Positions 27,101-38,650 of a DNA stretch of 64,000 nt are shown here, one piece after another (position 1 is the first letter of the stretch; every line of letters starts with the position of its first letter). A program made the translations under genes and the position numbers. The notes under the pieces are model-generated. The model did not search any database and was not told the origin of the DNA. It was given only the letters and a program-made list of their open reading frames with translations. Source of the stretch: Pogonophryne albipinna (Eukaryota > Chordata > Actinopteri > Perciformes > Artedidraconidae); assembly GCA_028583405.1 (NCBI GenBank), contig JAPTMU010000086.1, positions 310,001 to 374,000 of the forward strand, in the 5' to 3' direction.

Positions 27101-30100
27101 AAGGGTTACTGTCTCTAAATGGATAGACAAGAGACACTACTCAAAGAAACAGTTCAACCTTACGTACAAATAAGGACGTGAATGCAAACCTGGAACCACT
27201 TGGCGTGGCGGAGAGACGCCAAGGCAGTAAGGCATTTCTGCATGTCCAGAACGTCCGGCGGATCTTTGTCTGTTCGCGTAGCTATTGACGAGGTGGGGTA
27301 AGAAGAAAAGGTACAGTTTGACCAAGGGGGTGGCCTCTGTCTCGCAGCTCAGGGAGTAGCAGCTTTCCCCAAACCAGCAGCAGGGAAAGGGGGTGTAAAG
27401 CTTTGGTCCCAGCAAGATTAAATCTCACAATTCCCGGCCCACGTTTCCACAGTGTGGTAAAATGGAAGTAAACAATGTAGTATCATTAAAAACATTGCAT
27501 AGCATGTTGTTAACTACATTGAACACCCCCTTCCCTCAGCCACTCGGCTTGGGTTTGCTGCTCCCCCCCTCCTGAGACAGTGTGTCCAGTTGGTCAAAGG
27601 TCCAGCGTTCCTAAAAAATTCACAAACTAAAAGGCAGTAAATTGAAAATCACAAGCATTTAGAGTCTTCACGTCTGCCCCAAACTGCAGCAAAACTGATG
27701 GAGGCCCTGATCTAAAAGTGCCTTATTAAAAAGATTGGAAACACAAAGGGCCATACCAGCTGTGTGCAAGTTTAAGCTCATCCTCTACACGGGGGGGGCG
27801 GATACGGCGTGCAAGACCATTTGATCGTTTGCTCGAGGTAATTCGTAATCACACGTGAAACATCAACTCTAAAAATGTTTAAACAAAATCTAGACAGCGT
27901 GTAGAACTGACTACCTACAGTCATAATATAACTGGCTACTGACTGTTTTTCCTGTCAGGGTCCACACGAGCGGGAACGTGGTCAAATCATGTCAAAAAAC
28001 GATATCTAAATCTAATTTCTCTTAACATGTATCCATGTTTCCCTCACTCGCGTCTCTTCCTCATTAAACCACGCAAAGTGAGAGGAAGAAAGAAGCTTCT
28101 CGTTAAATGACTTCCGTTTGTGAGTTCTGATCACTTGATCAGCTGTCAGTCGCTACAGAGAGTTTTTACGGAGTTTGTGTTTGCAGACATGTTCTCTGTT
28201 CTACTACTAATAAAAGGCACAGTTATCTTAGTTACAGTTACCTGTTTCACACACACCTGCACATTAATAACACCCTGTATTTATTCTCTGTACTGTGTCC
28301 TGCTGAGAGGAACGGGACCTTCACTATCGGCAAAATGCGTTTATATTATTAAATTTAGTTATTTGCTGATATCCCTAATTTTGAATTCATAAAAGAATAA
28401 TCCAGGATATGATTATGGTGATTTTTTAACATGGCCTATTTCTGTCAGGATAAATTACAATAACTTGAAACAGTAGGCTGTTAAACCCAACACGCAAAAA
28501 TGGTCATCCTGATTGAAAATGACGGGGCGGAGGGGAGAGAGACTTTGGGATTTGGACCCAATGGACTAAAACTGCACTAAGGCCGGTATGGTTCTGTATG
28601 CCTCCCCTTAACACCTTCTTGAAACATTGGGCAACTATGTAAATACAGCTTGATCAACGCAGAAGCTCGATAAAAACTCGACTAACCAGGACAAGCATAG
28701 AAAAAATATGTGCTTCTGTTTTTTTACACCTTTTCCCTGCTACATTTAAAGGATATTGATAGAAGCCACATAATTACACTCATGCCATTTTTATTTTAAT
28801 GTATCAGTTTTGCTGCAGCTGGTGCCAAATGTACATATTCAGGATCAAGTACATGCAATACGCGCTTTAACTTGTTATTCTTGAAAAGCCTTCACTTTAA
28901 AACATGAAAACAATTCAACAAGAATAAACAAAGTTGTTTTTATAACTGTAGCATTGTTATCACCAACATGAATCAGCGACTACAGAGAATGTAGAGCTGG
29001 CAAACACCAGTTTGTCCCAAAACGACGACGGGACCCCCGAGCAGGTGAAGAGCCAACAATGATTGGTTGTTCCCCGGCGTCGGTGTAAGACAGTCACTGT
29101 GACCGCTCCACTGAGGGTTAATAAGATGATGATGGACAACCATGTCAGTTACAGGTCAGTGGAGCGGCACAGTGTCTGCACACTGAGGACACAAAGATCA
29201 GAGCAGCTGTGGAAGCTGATGCTGGAGACTCAACCAACATACGTACCTTCTTCTCCTTCATTTTTTTCTTCTGCGATTTCAGTTTCTTGATTTGTCCTGA
29301 CCAGAGGTGAAGTCAGGTGGATAGTGAGCGTCAGGATCGACTGCTTGGTAGTCGTCACAACAAGACTGGCATCCTCCGGACACTGGCTCACTGTATATGT
29401 CCCAGCTGAACTTGCCTGTTAAAAAAGGAAAAACAACTCTTAATATCTAAGAAAGGACCACATTTAACCTCAATTTGTGAAATGGATTTATAGAGAATGA
29501 CTGTAGGTAGTCAGTTCTACCTCTAGCTGTTCAGATAATTTCTCAGCCACTTGATTGAGCAGAGTGACGGTGGGCATGTTGGAGCAGAGCAGCACCAGCT
29601 CCAGGTCCTTGTCTCCGGTCAGCAGGAGGCCCTTGGCCACCAGGCCGACCCTCATGACCCCCCGCAGGACACGCTCTTGTGAATCAACACTTGCACTGTG
29701 ATGAGGGAAAAGCAATACAAATAATAATGGAAGCATGTCTCTTAAGAGGAAAAACTGTCAGGTTAAAAGTCTAATTTTGATCTGCATTTAATTAGAGATT
29801 TTAAAATTAGAGTAGTTAAGATGTTTTGATAATGATACTTATCGATTTATCCTAATTAGGTCGGTTTTTTATCGAATATATTATTTTAAGATATGATTTA
29901 TAAAAAGAATAAACTCTGAATGTATGTATATTCTAAATATAAATGCATTGTGAACATATATATGTAGTCTAAATAGACCTAAATGTTGTATCTAGTGCAG
30001 TAAGGTGTTCAACCAGATATAATAACCAATAAACAAACACAGTCACTATATGAAGCTATATAAAAACAATAAAATAACTGGTACTGTATGTATACTTTTC

Positions 30101-32010
30101 AACTCATTGGGAAAACTGCCTGAGAGCATTTGGAAATGCTGCTCACCTCATTGTATTTCCTGTGTTATCCTTCAGAATATCCATCTTGTCAGACACAGTC
30201 TTTAGTGCACACTCCACCCGCGAGACGATTGTCTGCACCGCCTCCAGCTCCTCAGGGGAAGGGTACACTTCAGAGTGTTTGGCCATCACATGGCGGTCAT
30301 ATGGCCCTGTGTGCACCCGGGGGGTTGGAGCCTCCTTTATTGGGAAATCAGAAAACGTAAGGTTTAGGTAAGAGAAAAAAAGACGGCATAATGTAGATGA
30401 GAGCGGATATACATTTAGTTGTTTTTATTATACGAGTATTCATTAGAAGTAGTTTTTGCATTTCTTATCCAGTTTATTGCTACTTCGATGCATTCCAGTG
30501 AAAAAGCACTCATACAATATGTGAGGTAAAAATAAAGTTGGGAAGTAAAAACATTAATAGTAATAGTTGGGAAGTGCCTGACTTTATACAAAATAAACAC
30601 GCACCAGAAATAGCCTTTATGAAAGAGGAAGAACAATCTTTTTAAAGCATAACAGCAACCGGAAAACATTAGATGTTCAGTCTTAATTTGGAGGCAGGTT
30701 AAATGAGTGAAATTATAAAGCCTGTGGATTATTAAGTCTTTGATGGGTGATTCAGAAGGAGAAATAAGGACCTCATGGTGCCTTGGGTGGTGTTCAATCT
30801 CCTCTATAGCTGCGACGTAATCGTGGTATCGCCTCAGCTCCTCCTCGTAGCACAGGCTGTCATACCAGTAGCGCAGATCTTCATATCTGGAAAGAGGAAA
30901 AGAAAATGTGAGGGAAGCTCTGACAGAAAAGCACCAAAGCAGACACTACAACAATACAGTAACATTCAAATCGGAATGTTTTGTTGTCACTTTGAAGAGA
31001 TAGCAAAAGACCCTTAGAATTATTGATCTACCCACTGTGCTTGAATATTTCATTATATATGAAATGCAACAGATTGATAGAATAAAAGTCATTTCTGCGC
31101 GAAACAAAGAAATGTTTCATTTTCTTATCAACTCAGTGGCAAACTTACCAGAAATGTCCCAATTTGAGATCAATTAAGTGAATCTACTCTAACTGTGCCC
31201 ACATTCAAAAGCAAATGGATGTCTATTATGTGAGTTTTATTATTCATTTCTGTGTGAGTCTGTTTACGGGTTTCTAGACCTCTAACTGAGTTTTATTTTA
31301 TTGAGTTATATCTTGTTTTTGAATTATTGAAAAATAAATGTTGCTTAATATTTGGTACTTATGAAAAATAAATACCATTAATTGTGTTATACAATTTGAA
31401 TTGCCTTACTTCATCTAAGGATAATTTGGTACTTGTGGGTTATCTGTCAACACTTTTTTATAGCGGGTAGCTGGCTCCTCCACATTAAATTTTTAATTTC
31501 TCAAAATAACAAACATTAATCCTAGAGTTAAGGTTATTAAGAGTCTGAAAAACAAAAAAGTGGCGACAGATAACCCACAAGTACTGATCATTTTATGTTA
31601 AATGTACATTTAAATGTCTATTTAACCATGTTCACATATCTGTTTATATGTAAATTCACCTGATCAGAGTCAAGTCATTTGTTTTAGTTCTATTCATACA
31701 GTTTAAACATGTTTATTCTATTTGTTTGTATTCTTAATATACCTGTGTATATCCTCATGTAGTACACCTGTGTTTCTCTCTCTTATTCTGTTGCTGCTAT
31801 AACACCTGCATTTCTCGACGAGGATCAATAAAGGTACATCTTATCTTAAGAACACCTCTTATTACATTACTTTGCTGTGTGCATGCAGTGCGTGCTTGTG
31901 TACCTATCAAAGTCGTGCGGAAGGAGGCGGTGGCCCTCCTGGATCAGGGCGTCCCAGTACAGCAGCTCCTCATACGCCTGGTGCTCATCCCACTGCTCTG
32001 CAGCGGCCAT
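21153..32010 (-). CDS. ilf3: Interleukin enhancer-binding factor 3 (NF90/NF110)-like dsRNA-binding protein
   Basis: The coding exons, in order, are: 31904-32010, 30772-30886, 30147-30334, 29521-29695, 29247-29415, 27190-27269, 26795-26890, 26132-26243, 25944-26041, 25765-25870, 25532-25672, 23824-24014, 23156-23275, 22937-23068, 22599-22760, 22394-22422, 22119-22246, 21949-21987 and 21153-21511. All phases agree and total 2547 nt (848 aa). Residues 1-85 are a W/Y/E-rich extension. Residues 86-400 are the DZF domain ([72 protein letters not shown]), a degenerate nucleotidyltransferase fold that in the family pairs with ILF2. A basic stretch follows at about 440-461. dsRBD1 ([22 protein letters not shown]) and dsRBD2 ([39 protein letters not shown]) come next, then an RGRGRGRG segment and a G/Y/S-rich tail as in NF110. 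Known role: nuclear and cytoplasmic dsRNA/mRNA binding. The microexon 22394-22422 is inferred, and the intron after 23824 is GC-AG. The N-terminus differs from the mammalian ILF3 start; STRBP is the main alternative. Confidence 0.88.
23276..23823 (-). other. ilf3: GC-AG intron inside dsRBD1 of the ILF3-type gene
   Basis: On the minus strand the exon ends ACCAAG and the intron begins GCAAGA, a good match to the GC-donor consensus. The acceptor is GACAG before GCCCTGCAG. No GT donor keeps frame: a GTATTT 13 nt later would give the wrong phase. The junction falls after the Lys of the NVATK segment, next to [10 protein letters not shown]. Confidence 0.75.
24373..24794. mobile_element. hAT MITE with 8-bp TSD (CAGGGGTGTCAAACTC ends)
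   Basis: The element at 24381-24786 is flanked by ATGTAGAT at 24373-24380 and 24787-24794. Both ends read inward CAGGGGTGTCAAACTCAA, a classic vertebrate hAT terminus. At 406 bp it is non-coding. It lies in the intron between exons 11 and 12 of the ILF3-type gene. Confidence 0.92.
29095..29174. repeat. Short hairpin-forming inverted repeat in an ILF3 intron
   Basis: The arms CACTGTGACCGCTCCACTGA (29095-29114) and TCAGTGGAGCGGCACAGTG (29156-29174) pair with one bulged base over about 19 bp around a 41-nt loop. It lies about 70 nt downstream of the donor of exon 5 in transcription order. Confidence 0.6.
31428..31585. repeat. Hairpin-type inverted repeat in ILF3 intron 1
   Basis: GTACTTGTGGGTTATCTGTC (about 31430-31449) is exactly complementary to GACAGATAACCCACAAGTAC (about 31565-31584), and the match continues imperfectly into an A/T run. 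It is probably a small MITE remnant. Confidence 0.65.
31740..31850 (+). repeat. LINE-type 3' tail fragment
   Basis: The segment ends with GACGAGGATCAATAAAGGTAC and ATCTTATCTT, the same tail style as at 10400. It lies in intron 1 of the ILF3-type gene. Confidence 0.5.
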
Positions 32011-32323
32011 GCTGTCACGACTTTCAGGAAGCTACCACCTCTTTCAGAAGAAAAACAAACGTTTCTAGTCAGGGCACAGCGGCCACTGTAAAATGTACTG
32101 AATTATGCTAGGCAAGTTATCCGAATGCATGTTTTGCTAACATCTAACAAGCTAACCTTAGCTAATGTCAACGGTGTAGCATTGGCATCTCACTTGATGA
32201 TAGCAAGCTAGCTAACGCTTTCCAGAATAACAGTACCATGTTTGTGAACGTGTAATCATTGGGTTTATTTTGCACAGTAGCACTACCTTCAAGAGAAGTT
32301 ACGCCTTTGCAGTTAGAGCTTAC

Positions 32324-32430
32324 CTTTGACAAAAAGCGAATACAAATGCGTATAGACCTTTTCGCGGTAACGTAGTTAGGAGGACTTCTTCTACTTCCTG
32401 CTCCTCTTCTTCTACGCTTTAACTGGTACA
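32324..32430 (-). promoter_or_regulatory. ilf3: Likely 5' non-coding exon of the ILF3-type gene
   Basis: On the minus strand a GTAAGC donor follows TTTTTGTCAAAG (exon end at 32324), and an acceptor-like CTTCTGAAAG precedes the ATG exon. No TATA box is evident. The transcription start is not determined. Confidence 0.4.
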
Positions 32431-32840
32431 CTATGAACCATCATAAAAGGTGCCGCCCCCCTCTCTACGGTGATAAAAGCCACTACAGGTCGAAGGGATT
32501 TATTTCGAGATATTTAAATAAAACATAGGCCTACTGTACATATTTGTATACTGTCTTATTTGATATATCTATATCAGTAGGTTGGCTGTATGTTTTATTT
32601 CCCATATATGGGGCATTCTACTGAATTAGTACAAAGTGTGGTCCCACAACAAGAAAGACAATTAAGTATTCATATATAGATATATAAGAATATGTTATGG
32701 TCTATTTAAACACAAGGCATTAAATTAGATAGTGATAAGCTTAATATGTACAAATACATAATGTATAGCCAGGGTACTTTCTATTGGGAAGTAGGTGTCC
32801 CCAACCCTGACATCAAAATGTCAATTTATGTAAATAACAC

Positions 32841-33968
32841 TTAAAGGGGGGGTAGGTAAGTTTGAGAAACCGGCTCGAGATACACTTTTTGTTATATTCC
32901 ATGGAATGCTCTTAACATCCCGATAGCAATGCATATCTTAAGTGCTTTGACAAAAAATCCATAAAAAAATGTCATCTGTGGAAGCCGTAATACTGTAAAA
33001 AGTACGACCAACCCGGCTAAACGGATTGGATTGCCGTCCTGTCTGTCAGCCTTCCATCTCGTGCCCTCATTGGGCGTGCCGTCATTGGGCGTGCATTGCA
33101 GCAGTACTTCAATGACTCGCCAGCAACAGGCGGCCACTTTCACCATGGCAGAGTTAGGTTCAACATCGTCTACTGGTGGCAAAAGAAATAATGTAACGGA
33201 GCAAATTAGGAACAAAAACAAAGTGGAAACTAGGAGAATTCAAACCAGAGTCAATATCGGAGTTGCTTTTCAACGATGGCGACAACTGATGCAACACACC
33301 TATGGGGGTTATTCCCTATCTTTATTCAAGAGCGTGGTATTTAAATTTGAGAGCATACTTTATGTATTTATTTCCCTCAAACCCTGTCCTCGCACTCAAA
33401 TAGTGCCTGCTTGCACTTAGATTTGCTCTGCTTCTGCTCAAACTGTACGCTTGCACTCAGATATATTGTTGCTTACGGATTTTTTCTGCTCTCAGATTTA
33501 TTCTCTGCGCGCTCGAAACTTTTGTGCAACAATCCTGTCAAAATCCCTCAACCAATAGGAGGCCAGGTGTCCTTGCGGGTGCGTTCGTTTTACTTATTAC
33601 AGCGTCCCGTAAGGGCGGTTACTCTTTGGTTTGTCTTTGGTGCGATGACAGGGTTTGAGTGAAGGAAATCAATAAAGTATGCTCTCAAATGTAAATACCA
33701 CGCTCTTGAATAAAGATAGGGAATAACCCCCATACACACCGAGTTGAAATCTGACGCCGTGGTCGCTCTTTTTCTCTTGGACAGGTTTTGTATGGTTTAC
33801 AATTCCCCTGAACTATATAGCCAACCTAAGTCATGTGCGCGTTCATGTGTGTTGGAGGAGGTGCTCTGTAAGGAAGTCTGAAGGAAGGGGCGGATTCTTT
33901 TCGGCCGTGTACTTTCAAATTTTAGTGCACTCGAGCCGGTTTCTGAAACTTACCTACCCCCCCTTTAA
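32841..33968. mobile_element. 1.1-kb MITE bounded by TTAA, ends AGGGGGGGTAGGTAAG
   Basis: TTAA at 32841-32844 and 33965-33968 bracket the inverted ends AGGGGGGGTAGGTAAGTTTGA on the left and AGGGGGGGTAGGTAAGTTTCA on the right (read inward). These continue into GAAACCGGCTCGAG. The TTAA duplication suggests piggyBac-type mobilisation, but there is no transposase. A second long inverted repeat lies inside (33297-33736). Confidence 0.8.
33297..33740. mobile_element. Nested palindromic element inside the TTAA MITE
   Basis: The arm at about 33302-33375 (GGGGGTTATTCCCTATCTTT, then GAGAGCATACTTTAT) is inverted at about 33655-33735 with few mismatches, giving arms of about 75 bp. It is either a separate nested insertion or a core palindrome of the host MITE. 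Confidence 0.6.
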
Positions 33969-34153
33969 AACATTTTTTTTTGAATTGTGTTCAATGCTGT
34001 ATTTCGAAGATCTTTATGATTACATTCAAACAGAAGTTGGAATATTTAGATTTATTGTGGGTATCAGTTTTTAATAAAAAAACTATACTCAAAAAATCAT
34101 GTCCCCAGTTTTCATGTCACTACCATAGGTCACTACGGTCACTACCGAAACAC

Positions 34154-35117
34154 AAGAGCCTCATCCCAATACCCCTCCTCGACTCCTCTCTTTCCCTCCT
34201 CCGGGACTTGACACTTGACCCGGAAATCGATCAAGACACGCCATTTTGAAGGACGTCCCAATAGCTGAAATGCACACGGAGGAGTGGTGCGGGAGGAGAC
34301 GAAAGGGAGGATACACGAGAGCAGACTACGCGGAAGTGTTTTCACTACTCGCGTATAAAAGCCCCGCCCCCACCTTCACAACTGTTCGATTTCAACATAG
34401 GAAAACGGAGAACTGGAAGAATGAGTTGAAAAGCGTCACATAAATGTAGTGCTCACAGCTCCGGGGGAATTATTATGTGCAATTCATTTCTTAAGGTTAT
34501 ACTATCAATTTAAGTCATGTTTAATGATCTTGAACGTCACTAAAACATAGCTAAGAAAGTTATTTCATAAATGGCTAGATCTTGATAAATAACAATTATT
34601 TGTATTGTTTTGTGTTAAGATATTCAGGAGTTAAATTATTTAAAATTCACAGTCCTGAATGTGGGTTTGTGGGGATCTACAGGACACACATTTTCAGAGT
34701 AAAGGCTTTCACATTACTATAATTATATTTTTTATTTAAAGGTAGGCTACATTTTACACAAACGGAACACAAAAGCAGGACCAACCATCATACATTGAAT
34801 TCCTTGACTAACAAGAGAAAGATTCATTCATTTAAATAAATATTTAACAACAAATGGGCCGGTTCTAAAGGGTTATTTAGTTAAGCCCGATGAGAGGGGA
34901 TACAGCTGTGCACATGTCATCATTAACAGACGTCGTTTAAAAGTGACGTTTGAGTGAACGAGGACATCCCAATTAATACCTGAGGACTCCTCTGTCCTCG
35001 CGTCACCTCCTCGTATCTCTCGCTCGCATGTTACGGAGACGGAGCTAAGACGCAAGGAAGGGACGCGAGTGAGGGAAAGGAGGAGTCGAGGAGGGGTATT
35101 GGGATGAGGCTAAGGGG
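34154..35117. mobile_element. Non-autonomous TIR element, ends AGCCTCATCCCAATACCCCT
   Basis: The left end AGCCTCATCCCAATACCCCT at about 34158 and the right end (read inward from about 35113) are the same for over 30 bp (CCTCGACTCCTC follows in both). AAG flanks both sides, consistent with a 3-bp target-site duplication as in PIF/Harbinger elements. The interior is non-coding. Confidence 0.7.
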
Positions 35118-36689
35118 TTTTAGTCTTGGTTTTTAGCCACACCCCTGCATTTTTGACAAGTAAGTGGCCGTTTCTCAATCTCGAGGATACTGGCTTCCAA
35201 GCCAATATTTCAAGGATGCTACGTCATCGAGTGCCGCCGAAGGACTGTTCCAATCCAGCATACTGGGGGCCCTTCTCACTTCGTTTAAATTGATCCCTTG
35301 CGTCGTTTCCCTGTGACTAGTCCCTCCTACCAGGGAAGCATGGAGAGACGCAAGGAAACCACGAGAAGCAGGGAAATGAGTTTTAAGAGCAATGGGACGT
35401 CCTTTCCTCCGGAGCGTCACGTGAAGCGACGTCCGTTTGTGATGACGCCGCACAGCTGATCGTCTGACAGCAGCTCTGTCCCCGTTATTTTAACACACAC
35501 CGCCGCCTCTGTTAGCATACATTTACTGACACAAACATTTGTATCATCTGTTGTAGACCCAAATAAATAAAATCAAATAAGAACTCATTCGCAAAAAAGA
35601 TAAACGCCATTCTTAAAATGTATAAACGAACAATAGTTTGATTAATATTGATTAGAGTGCACAATATAAATAAAATAATTGAGAGAAGAAAAAGAGATAT
35701 GTTATCTATCAAAACCCAGTTAGATTAACATTCATTGGATTGCACACTTTGTTTGTTTGTGTGGATATGTAGCACATTAACATTTTAATATCACTTAATG
35801 ACTGACCGAATGGAAATGACAATAAATGAAAATGTAAAACGAAAAAAGCGATCATGAAAATGTTTCCAATAAATGAATAAAATGATTTTTGACCACTTTG
35901 TTGTTCAGATATATCACATATTTGTAACTAAATGATACATGAATTGAAACAAAACACGGTATAAACTGAGGAGTGACTCCCGTGAGGTTCATGTGTTTTC
36001 TTCACTCCGCTGGGAAACTGCTCTCATGTCAAGAAGCATCAGATCAGTGCATGCACTGCATCGTCCAATCAGTGAGCGATACACAGTAAGGGGGCGGGGC
36101 GAGTGTCTGAGGATGTCATCGAAGGATGGTCTGGTGGTTCCTCGGTTATAGCTCCTCCATTATCGCTCCTCGGTCCTCCGGCAAAAATAAGGCCATTGGG
36201 ACGCTACTCAAGATGGCGCAGACAAATCAACTTCCGGTGAGACCGAGACCGAGGAGTGAGGAAATGAAAAATAAGAGAAGTGAGAAGGGCCCTTGGAATT
36301 CCACCGAGGCCGCTTCCTTGGTTTGGGGGAAATTTCGAGGCTGCACATGGGTAGACTTCGCGTCCTTAAAATCCCCACAATGCTTTGCGCACGGACCAAT
36401 TTAAAAAAACCTTCCGGAGAATGGCTGAACCGACGCAGCACACATTGAAATGTAAGTATGTAGTGGCGTAGAACATGTGTTGGTAAATATGTTACTTTGT
36501 TACATTTGTTATCATCAAAAATGTGTTCTGTGAAAGTAAAGCAAGTTCATAATTAGATAGTAGGGGTGTAACGGTTCACAAACATTTCGGTTCGGTACGT
36601 ACCTCGGTTTTTAGGTCACGGTTCGGTTCGGTACGTTTTCGGTACAGCAGAAAAAATTATCACAAAACATAACATATTTTTTTTAAATT

Positions 36690-37115
36690 ATTATTAAACT
36701 GTGAATAATGTATTCACTCAAATAAATACAAAATATAATAAAATAAACATTAAGGTGCAGCATTTCGATGAACTGAAATAATCTGTATTTGAACTGTACT
36801 GTAGTAGGCTACTCACAAAACATAAACTATTAGTTTTGGGGTTTTAATTATTATTAAACTATGAATAAACTGAAAGAAATACAAAATATAATAAAATAAA
36901 CATTAAGGTGCAGCATTTCGATGAACTGAAATAATCTGTATTTGAACTGTACTGTAGTAGGCTACTCACAAAACATAAACTATTAGTTTTGGGGTTTTAA
37001 TTATTATTAAACTATGAATAAACTGAAAGAAATACAAAATATAATAAAATAAACATTAAGGTGCAGCATTTCGATGAACTGAAATAATCTGTATTTGAAC
37101 TGTACAGTACTAGTA
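36690..37115. repeat. 153-bp tandem repeat, about 2.8 copies
   Basis: CATTAAGGTGCAGCATTTCG recurs at 36748, 36901 and 37054, a fixed 153-bp spacing. The copies are nearly identical, so the amplification is recent. It lies inside the hAT, downstream of its broken transposase. Confidence 0.92.
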
Positions 37116-37170
37116 CCTAAGTAGCCAGTTTGACATTATGACTTGCTTGTCATTGTATTTTCATGTTTTT

Positions 37171-37655
37171 TTAAAGAAAAATGTACTTGTCCACATCGCT
37201 TGCTGAAAGGGCAGATCTGCTGGCACTAACAATGTCTCCTGCTGTGGAGAACACCCACTCGCTAGGGACAGAGGTAGTAGCAGATACAGCCAGGTAGCGC
37301 TTTGCTAATATGGCAACATAAGGATATTTGTCGTTTGTAATAGCTTTGGCTCGGTCTGAACTTTTTGCGAGTGGTGGAGGCTTAAATGCTAGTGGGAGTT
37401 GGGTTTGCACTTCAGTCTTTTGGTACCGGTGATATTCACGTTCGGGTGATGCCTTTTCAAATGAGTGTGCAAGTTTGATGTATTGCCAGCCGCGTAACCA
37501 ATTTTAGTTGAACAATGCCGACAAACAGCTTTGGTTCGGTCCACCTGTCTTTGTCCGTCATCCTTGTACGTAACTGCGAAACCAAAATGTTCGCAAACCG
37601 GAGACTTCAATGATGCTGGAGGATTTTCGAGCTCAACTTTATCTGCGTTCGCCAT
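37171..37655 (-). pseudogene. hAT transposase: BED finger fused to C-terminal dimerisation domain, core deleted
   Basis: The first frame (37655-37389) starts MANADKVELENPPASLK. It has a BED finger with C-x2-C in AVCRHCSTKI and the NTSNLHTHLKRHHP block. An overlapping second frame (37410-37171) carries the hAT C-terminal dimerisation motif (KYPYVAILAKRYLAV, then PSEWVFSTAGDIVSASRSAL). The roughly 400-residue RNase H-like catalytic part between these domains is missing, and the two pieces lie in different frames. The element is therefore a dead, internally deleted derivative. Confidence 0.85.
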
Positions 37656-38349
37656 TTCCTCAAATTACTGACTACATTTGAACGCATCCCTCTGACCAGC
37701 TCTCATAGTATGCCTCTCGTCCAATGAAATGACTTGCTCGCTCTATGACGCGTTGAACACAATGTGAGCAAATTACTCTGAATGCTGCGACGCAGCACCT
37801 GAGGTTACTTCCAAGAAGTTGTTCACGTTCTCAATTTTTTACGTTTAACGTTATATTCGTTCTGTACACTTCGGTACACACGTGTACCGAACCGAAGGGC
37901 CCGTACCGAATAATTTCGGTACGGGTACGTGTACCGTTACACCCCTATTAGATAGACATCGTGAGGTATTTATTTTCGGTACAGTTTATGTTGAAACCGT
38001 TAGAGAGAGTGGCACACTTGTTAGCCTGTTCCATGCTTCTTCGTTTTCCGAAGCCGTGGCTTGGAAGTATACTTGCTTAGTTTCTGAAGGAAGTGACTTG
38101 GAAGTACGCGACTACCAAGCCAGCATCCTCGAGATTGAGAAACGGCCAGTGAGTGACACTGCATCCCCTTCCGGTGGACCTCCATGTTTATATTATATTT
38201 CGGAAAAATTATGTATTGAAGTCAATGGAGAGAGAAAGATTATATTTCGATCCCGTTTGAATTGTGCCACGAATTACACATATGATGTTTGCCAATTTAA
38301 AAGATCATTTAAAGTCATTTAAAGTTAAAAAAATAAAAACGTGTCGTAA

Positions 38350-38650
38350 AACGTCGGGTTACGTATTGTAACCCTTGTTATATTAGCACAGGCGGAGCCC
38401 TCTACTGGACTCTATGGGTACTACCTTATCATGCAAGCATTCACCTATTGAGATTTCTATGGACGTAGCCGGCCCCGGGGCGGGCCTACCTGAATGCGTG
38501 CGCATCTCACTTCCGTATAAAAGGAGGCCTCGCCTCCTGACCACCATCCTACACCACTCTTCAGCGAGCGGTATAGGACAAACAGTGCCCCAAAGTAGAG
38601 GGCTCCGCCTGTGCTAATATAACAAGGGTTACAATACGTAACCCAACGTT
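38350..38650. repeat. DIRS-type terminal repeat unit, palindromic ends
   Basis: Fifty-bp inverted ends (GGGTTACGTATTGTAACCC, then AGCACAGGCGGAGCCCTCTA) bracket about 200 bp that contain a TATA-like CCGTATAAAAGG at about 38514. The layout (GTTAC...GTAAC end, GCCCTCTA motif, TATA box) parallels the units at 42709-43004 and 48889-49185, which border DIRS coding sequence. Confidence 0.6.

Larger units (their letters stand above)
36553..37955. mobile_element. Internally deleted hAT transposon, 8-bp TSD
   Basis: The element at 36561-37947 is flanked by TTAGATAG at 36553-36560 and 37948-37955. Both ends read inward TAGGGGTGTAACGGT. Subterminal CGGTTCGGTACG motifs repeat near both ends. The minus strand encodes only the two ends of a hAT transposase. 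Confidence 0.92.
35163..38150. mobile_element. Non-autonomous TIR element split by a hAT insertion
   Basis: The element at 35166-38147 starts GGCCGTTTCTCAATCTCGAG on both ends read inward, continuing GGATACTGGCTT versus GGATGCTGGCTT. AGT at 35163-35165 and 38148-38150 is a 3-bp duplication, as in Harbinger-like elements. Without the hAT at 36561-37947 it is about 1.6 kb. No transposase was recognised. Confidence 0.75.
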
